Part shown: positions 57,655 to 64,000 of the stretch, piece by piece | How positions within the stretch are numbered: the first letter of the stretch is position 1 | How the letters are laid out: every line of letters starts with the position of its first letter | DNA from: Irpex lacteus | Taxonomy: Eukaryota; Basidiomycota; Agaricomycetes; Polyporales; Irpicaceae | Length of the DNA stretch: 64,000 bases | NCBI GenBank assembly: GCA_001986395.2 | Contig: MQVO02000011.1 | Location: 1,054,001 to 1,118,000, forward strand | Direction: 5' to 3' | Notes under the pieces: generated by a model | Told to the model about the DNA's origin: nothing | Seen by the model: only the letters and a program-made list of their open reading frames with translations | Databases searched by the model: none | Program-made: the position numbers and the translations under genes

Positions 57655-60600
57655 TCCCACGTATCTGTAATCCCCCCGACGATGTTTTATTATATACATA
57701 GACGTATCGAGTATATTCAACTTCATAATATGTACCACCGCTGTAGGACGTTTCGACGTACTAGCATAGTACTCGTGGCCATGACTGTTTGAAACGGGTT
57801 CACCTTCCGCACTCACTCACACAATTGTCTACTGAAAGGTACCAGACACCGGATGAATGATCGCTAACGAAGTACGGTCTAGTCACTCTTTCAACGTCCG
57901 TAGATAACATACTCGCTTTCCTGGTCGTACATGATGCCTGTCGTTTGTGTCTCAGACGTTATCTGGGAGCCCAAGTATCCTCGAGAACGAGTCCCTTTCG
58001 AGATGCTTGGTAATCAAATATATCTTCTCATCACTAACAACAGAAACTCGACTATGTAAGGACGTCTTATCATGCACGCATCGACTTCCATCCCTGGAAG
58101 CCTCTTCACAATAGCGGGCGCGCACCGACTCAGATGAGGATATCCGGCCCATAAGATGCGCCTTCCTACAACACGCGAGTAAACCCGCATAACAAGAATG
58201 CCGGTGTTCCAATGAAAAGACACCATCCCTTACTTCAGTCACGTCGTGCACATGCATCCTGCATATCGATGACACAACCCTTGACTTGAGGAAGCAAGAC
58301 GGAGTGGTTGAACCACCCTGAATGGGGGAGGTATGACCGAGCATGAGTGAAGAAGCGGAGATTGACGAAGGAATTAGTGGGCATGACGGTGAACCAGAAG
58401 ACAAAGTAACTCACCAAACAAAGCAGTAGTGAATGCATCATTGAACGCCATCGTCCCATTGCGTGGCTATCTTCCCGCGTCCATCTTCCAGCGTGGGTGT
58501 TACAAAGGGGAGAGTAGACTCTTTATGCAGTGGACGGAGTCTTCGAATAAGATTTAGAAATGAGCCCGTGACTGTACCTTGCACCCGAGACAGCCAGAGA
58601 AAGCGAAAGAGGAGGGTCCATCATTGATAAAGCCTTTGATGCGCGCTACTACAGATGAATAGCGTCAGCGGAGCGTATTAAGAGCTATTGGATGGAGAAA
58701 CGTATCGCGTACCGGTTCAATCTCGAAGCGGCTCTGTGACATGCATGGTACACAGCTCTCCCTAGACGTCCGAGTCTCCCGCATCTCAGAGTCTTATGTC
58801 GATATTGAGGACGTTTGTTGAGATTGCGTGGCGTGCAAGGTCGATGTCGTCGTGACGGTCGCTACACTGTCCCACCGTGGATAAAGTCAGATGTGTATAC
58901 GGATATAGGAAAATGGGGGTGCGTGTTGCTCGGAGAAGTTTATGGCGAGCTGGGTGCATGATACGAGGAAGGTCGAAACACGAGACCTGCCTCGCTCTAG
59001 TCCGTAGCAATTGAAGGTGCGATCGTGCTGAGTTAAGCGACAGGGAGGAGCAGAGAGTTGAAACCAAAGCACATATGAAAGAGAGTATATGAATGTGAAC
59101 AGTAGGACTCACCGACGACTCCCGAGAGAGGCTCAACTATACGAATCCGTCGTCCTCGTTCAGTCAGTCCGGAGGGTGTACCAGGCGTAGCGCGTGAGAT
59201 ATTGGTGAAACCAAATGAGGCAACCCGACAACATTGAGTGCTGCAGACCATAGAGTACACGGGTGCTAGGTAGTCGAAGTTGTGTGTGCCGGCGTGGAAT
59301 GGATCTGAAGATTGGGCCACGATGACTACTGAGATGGGATCATGTCTTGATTAGCGCATGCAATGACGTCTCAGAGTGATAATGACTCACTAATATAGCC
59401 TTGTAACAGCATATTATTCACTTCAACACCAACGCATCGCAAGTTCCCGATCCACATCGTCTGCAAGCTTCGTATCTGACGGCACTATTTCCGTACATTG
59501 AACGACCTAGTGGACGGGAAAGCGGGGTTCCAGAGGAAGAGGGCAGGGTGGCGTCATCATACGGAGTGATAGAAGTAACTGTTCAATTCTTGAGTATCGA
59601 GGGCGTTGAAATGTGCTGGAAGGTAGTATGAGGTATTGCGCGTCGCGGTGAATATGCGAAGATACTTACTGTACGATGATAAAGACATAGGCTAAGTCCA
59701 TGTAGAGAAGGAGAGCCTAGCTTTACAGAGCGGATGAAACTGTTGTCTAGAATCTGGAGATGCAAGCCAGGGGGATCGAATGAGAGATGCAGAGAACACT
59801 GCGTGCAAATATCGACACACCTAGCACAAGCCTTCTTCGACCGACTATCCAGCATCCAAATACTTCAGATCCTGTCTCTCATAGATGTACATGATCGCGT
59901 CAGGTCTCTCCGTAGCCGCAAGAATGTCGAGGTCGAACGTCGAGTAATAGCGGCGTAAAGAGATCAGGCGTGGGAAACAAGGATGCCAGAGCTGAGAATC
60001 AGGCGCCCCTACGCACACTCACCACACTCTCCCACGACTTCGGCGATCTACTCTTCGATCCATGCTCTTTCTCGTCCACTCTCCGTTTCCAGCTACACAA
60101 GGTGACTCATAGAAGGCATAGGTGGCTCAAGACGGCCCATATCTCGCTGCTTTCAACAGCCTATCTGGGCTGTTCTGTCTAGATGCCGCATCCGACTTCA
60201 AGCTCCAAGCACTCTCAAAGTTGCCGTATAGACCTTGGCGACTTCCAATAGGTCTTCGACACTCACTGGCGCATACTCACTCGCCCAATGCATGCGTCGA
60301 TATACCTGCGATGTGTGCCCACTCAGATTCTCTGCCCTACACCGCTGCTGCGTTCAGTGCTCGCCCGACCTGTTTCTACGTAGTCGCGCAGGGGTACAAG
60401 GCCCTTAGTAAGCTAGACAATCCGTTTTCCTTGACAGTATTTGCACCGATTCTGGAGACCAGATATAGATCCTTGAGTGGTCGAGGTGAGTTGTCCTCCG
60501 CCGTTCTGATGTCTCGATCTTCCGCTCATCTTCATGTGTCTCCACCGCCTCACTCCACTGTCACTCCCAACCCTTGCAGAGACTAACATTCCAAGCGATA

Positions 60601-62390
60601 AGTATCCTATCCCTCGTTGATTTAAGTACCGCTTCTCCCCGTGATCGGCTGCATCGACACGCCTTTCGGATGACCACCCCATGTACGGCTAGCGTCCTAG
60701 GAAGCCTTGCCTTGTAGCTATGGATGTCATTCCGTCCACCTCTGGCAATAGGTGTGTTCATTCTTTTGCTGCTTTGAGGGCAGTGGCCGGCTTTCTTTTC
60801 GTCAGTCACGCTACCGCAGGTTGCGCCCGACGCAACTAATAGGCTGATATTTTGCTTGCACGCGGTACGTCGCCTTGTTCTCCCATCTGAAATGCGCTCA
60901 ATCTTGTATTTTTTTGCTCTCGAATATTGATAGTTACCATCTCATTGCACTCCACAGTCCACGCGCGGGTCTCAAGAGGTGCTTACTCGAATCGAGTATT
61001 GCATAAATACATCGATGGTTGTGTGAGTAGCCGGATATACCTGTAATTATGTAGGCATGAATGCAGTTCAAGTTGCGTTGTTGGCCTATACTCGCTGCAG
61101 CGGAGGAAAGCGGCGTATCACGGCACGCTGTTGTCTGTAGGGTTCAGCGACGGAATGCATGAATCCCACTATTAATACTCTGGAAACCAGGCGGCACTGG
61201 GGCACGAATCAGTGACGAGAGCCGCATACGAGAGAAGCTGATGCGTACCGCTCGATAGCTGCGCGAGACAGCCACGTATTTGCGATATGTGCTACTCTCA
61301 ACTTCTTCGATGCCAGTGGATGTGATCACTTCGTGTTGCGACCGGGCGTCAGGCTGGTAACAGGTATGTTGCAACTCCTTTCACGAAACCCGAATGCTGA
61401 TCTGGAATATCCCTCCAACGTCACTTCAACTCTTTTGGGAACATGGATAAGCTTCTTCCGCCGCTTTTCTTGCACGGCTGTCGGATGCGTCTTCCTACGC
61501 GACTATTGGGTGATGCTTTGTTCACAATATGTGCGTCGTCTCTCCTTACTATAACTAAGCTGACTTTCGCTCTCACTCGCTTTCATAAAGTTCCCAAGCT
61601 TGCCATGTATCCCTTCCATAGCTGAGGCCTGGGTCTTCGAATTTAACCGCAAATAATCGATAAAGCGTCCCGTAAATGCATCACAGACCGCTCCGAGTCC
61701 GGTACAGTACTGGCTATATGGTCTAATTTACTAGGCAGCAGTGATGTGGGTACTACTTGGAATACATTGATCTCAGGCTTGGTCTATCCTGTGTGCGTCA
61801 CTGCGGGAACTACGGGTTACATCGAATGCGGCAGATAGATGTGCTCATAATGAAGACAAAGTGCACCAAAACATCGAGGAACCGGGAATCACACACACGA
61901 GGAGACGGTGTGTATGATCGATTGAGCAGTGCGAGATACGAGCGTTAAGGGAATACTGTGTGTGTTCACGCTTTATACTATGCTTCATTGTCGTAGCTCA
62001 CCACCTCATGCTCATCACGACGTTTTCTCAACAAACCACAGAGCAAGAAGTATCAACGTTCACGAGTTGTTTTTCCTGCCGCTGCGCTCTGTTCACAGCG
62101 CTCGCCTTGACAGAACTAACGCTGTCCAGAAGAGTCTCGTTGACACCCTGTGGGAGGATGCCCTCGTCACGCGTGCATGCAGGTGCGCTACGAGACACAG
62201 CACCTATCCACGACCTCTTTAATTTCCGACGCCTTGCTTTTCCAGGTCCCCTGTACATCGATCGATGGTACATTGACGCTGCACCGCATCCGAGTACACG
62301 AGCATGCATATAGCTACTCTATCGAGGACGGGCTGCCCACGGCTCCCCCGCAACCTTCGCCTCTGCCTACATCCCCTCATCCACGACGTT
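57655..62390. repeat. Spacer 3 of the ankyrin array (4.7 kb)
   Basis: It is homologous to spacers 1 and 2. The left half has module Y copy 3 (58235-59960), which carries more frame breaks than the others. The right half, from about 60030, is the recent duplicate of spacer 1 without the 666-bp segment. Confidence 0.8.
58235..59960 (-). pseudogene. Module Y, copy 3 (broken)
   Basis: The last exon reads WFNHSVLLPQVKGCVIDMQD and ends ARRD-stop at 58235-58237, in frame with copy 1. Upstream, the VLKN-TVTSITPYDDATLPSS region has a stop before TVTS, and the GETGSEVFGCWIVGRRRLVL segment has a stop before ETGS. A one-base loss shifts the exon that reads VQTMRL in copy 1. These breaks mark it as a relic. 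Confidence 0.4.
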
Positions 62391-63390
62391 ATGGACCCGG
62401 CGAGCGCCATCATCGGCATCGTTTCGTTCGGGTTAACCGTCTTCAAAGAGATAAACGAGATTCGCAAGGACTTCAAGGACGCACCTGAGCAAGTGCAAGC
62501 TCTACAGGACGAATGCATCGGAATCGAGATACTGTTGGACACGCTGGGTGCTGTCTCGCCCGAGGCCGTCCCAAAATCCCCGAGGACTGTCGCACACCTG
62601 ACTCGCCTATCCGACAAAGCGCGTGGTCGTCTCGAAGAAGTGCGCGAAATGACTAAGAAGATCACGTCGCGAGCAAACCTCGATAAAGTAACTTTCGGGA
62701 AATGGTTCATGAAGAGGGGTGACTTGAAGGAAATGTCACAGAAGCTGAAGGATGTGAGGGAGACACTGGAGTTGATGCTGCACTGTATTCACCAGTGAGT
62801 ACGGTCCTGGTACATACTTCGTCAATGAACTGAAAGCCGTTGCAGAAACTCGCTGCAGTTGCTTATTGCAGTGAAAATCGATAGCGTTGATCGTCGAGTA
62901 GGAGTCAAATCTGCTGTGTTCCCCCAGGAGACGACAGCTCCGATGTCTACTTATTGTTCTCGACGCCATGGCCCTTTACAATGTCCATCCAACTGTACAT
63001 GTCGCTGCCACGCTCGCCCCCTCTCGCCCCTCATCCCACAATCGCTGACACCCTATGTTGGCCAGCTGTTTATGTCGAAACAGCTCCTTCATCCCGCTTT
63101 CACACCCTGGAACTGCTGCAATGTCGAAACTTGCCGCGGTACATACCTGAAGCCCGCAAAAGTAGCATACACCCTTCCCCAGTGGTCACTCCTTCATGGC
63201 TCGTTTCAGACCTCGTCATTCGAAACGATTCATCTCTCGCTCAACGCATATAGAACCGTTCCTTACTCTTCGCCCATCATAAGAGCGATTCAGAAGGGCG
63301 ATGTACACGGGGTATGTGATCTGTTCGCAAAACAGCAAGCCTCCATTTGGGACGTTGATATCACAGGTAGTTCCATCCTTTGGGTAGGCC
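60030..63390 (+). repeat. Recent segmental duplication, copy 2 (partner 46540-50530)
   Basis: This covers module X copy 3, the leader and exons 1-2 of ANK-E. Exon lengths (404 and 538 nt) and nearly all bases agree with ANK-C. The module X frame that is open in copy 1 is shifted here (TAG after CSV at about 60180). Confidence 0.85.
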
Positions 63391-64000
63391 ACGCACCTTT
63401 TGCAGGCTTGGACGGATATTATCACTGAATACTAATATTTTAGCACGCCTGTAATCAATGGCAATACTATCCCACCGAAGATCAGCTCGAGATTGTCCGC
63501 TTCCTGGTGGAGGCAGGTGCAGACGCACTTCTTTACGCAGAGTCTGTTGAGCAATACCCTTTCGCTTTTCTAATTCTCGAACAACTGACACCGGTGTGCT
63601 TGTAGCACAGAAATGACATACTCACCCCACGACATACTTGCATTGGGTCTCTTCCAACATCTCGTATGTGAACACGACCCACGCCGATCCTTCACGGCGA
63701 CCATCCAAACAAACTCGGCCGCAATCACCGTCTTCCGTTCCATCTTCAACATGGACGCCTTGGATGCACTCCAAGACATCCTATCTCGCTATTATGGACA
63801 CTCGGACGAAGACACGGCACGTTTACTAGAATCCCTCGAAGCCACCGAGTACATCATGGCCCGGTCTTCTGTGTTCGACGCTATCGGGTATACTCCCTTA
63901 CAGTATGCAATCCTCTTCTCGCCTTCAAGTGTGGAGTCCCTCCTAGCAGAAGGTGCCGATGTCGCAGCAGAGCCCACTCTGGCGTATGCCGTCAGCAATG
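62391..64000 (+). CDS. Ankyrin protein ANK-E, truncated by window end
   Basis: Exons 62391-62794, 62846-63383, 63444-63541 and 63606 to beyond 64000 are seen, about 515 residues so far. Exon 1 differs from ANK-C at only a handful of residues (EQVQAL for EQVRAL, GAVSPEAV for SAVPPQAV, CIHQ for CINQ). Exon 2 has the same LQCPSNCTCRCH and CNVETCRG motifs but diverges near its end (AIQKGDVHGVCDLFAKQQAS). Exon 3 is 98 nt with the GTCTGT donor. Exon 4 reads SPHDILALGLFQHLVCEHDP, MDALDALQDILSRYYGHSDE and LLAEGADVAAEPTLAYAVSN up to the window end; this half is clearly different from ANK-C. About 85 residues, with the last ankyrin repeats, should lie outside. Confidence 0.87.

Noticed and set aside
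1..64000. CRISPR arrays, bacterial operons or phage genes
   Set aside because: The spliceosomal introns and fungal nuclear genes rule out a prokaryotic reading, and there are no regularly spaced direct repeats of CRISPR size.

Overview
The window is nuclear DNA of a filamentous basidiomycete, most likely an Agaricomycete. Almost every gene is cut by short GT-AG introns (about 50-70 nt), exons as small as 18-21 nt occur, both tRNA-Ser genes carry introns, and the gene content fits: a GH115 glucuronidase, an enlarged G-alpha, a CsbD-like stress protein and ankyrin proteins with a fungal N-terminal helical domain. All gene models were spliced by hand from reading frame, splice signals and paralogue comparison.

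The left part (1-26 kb) is ordinary and gene-dense. In order: the 3' part of a GH115 xylan alpha-glucuronidase (+), a Ser/Thr-rich single-pass membrane protein (-), a divergent Cdc20/Cdh1-type WD40 protein (-), a cytidine-deaminase-fold protein with a reading-frame break (+), an FAD monooxygenase (-), mitochondrial OXA1 (-), an endosomal/vacuolar NHX-type Na+/H+ exchanger (+), a small membrane protein (-), an atypical 507-residue G-alpha (+), tRNA-Ser(UGA), elongation factor eEF1B (+), a GPI-anchored secreted protein (+) and tRNA-Ser(AGA).

The middle part (26-35 kb) is gene-poor. It holds a convergent pair of orphan paralogues with matching exon layout (483 and 423 aa) and a CsbD-like stress protein whose upstream region carries CRE-type TGACGTCA sites.

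The right part (35.8-64 kb) is an expanding tandem cluster. Five genes (one inverted at 35.8-37.8 kb, four direct at 41.9, 49.5, 55.7 and 62.4 kb, the last cut by the window end) encode about 600-residue proteins with the same plan: an N-terminal helical domain, a Cys/His-rich motif followed by a CN[VI]xTCRG motif, and C-terminal ankyrin repeats, with no NACHT or NB-ARC domain between. The direct copies are separated by 4-5.5 kb spacers that are copies of each other and hold two decaying conserved modules, one per strand. One spacer plus the first half of the following gene has been duplicated recently. The cluster looks like a birth-and-death receptor-like family; a role in non-self recognition is inference from architecture only.
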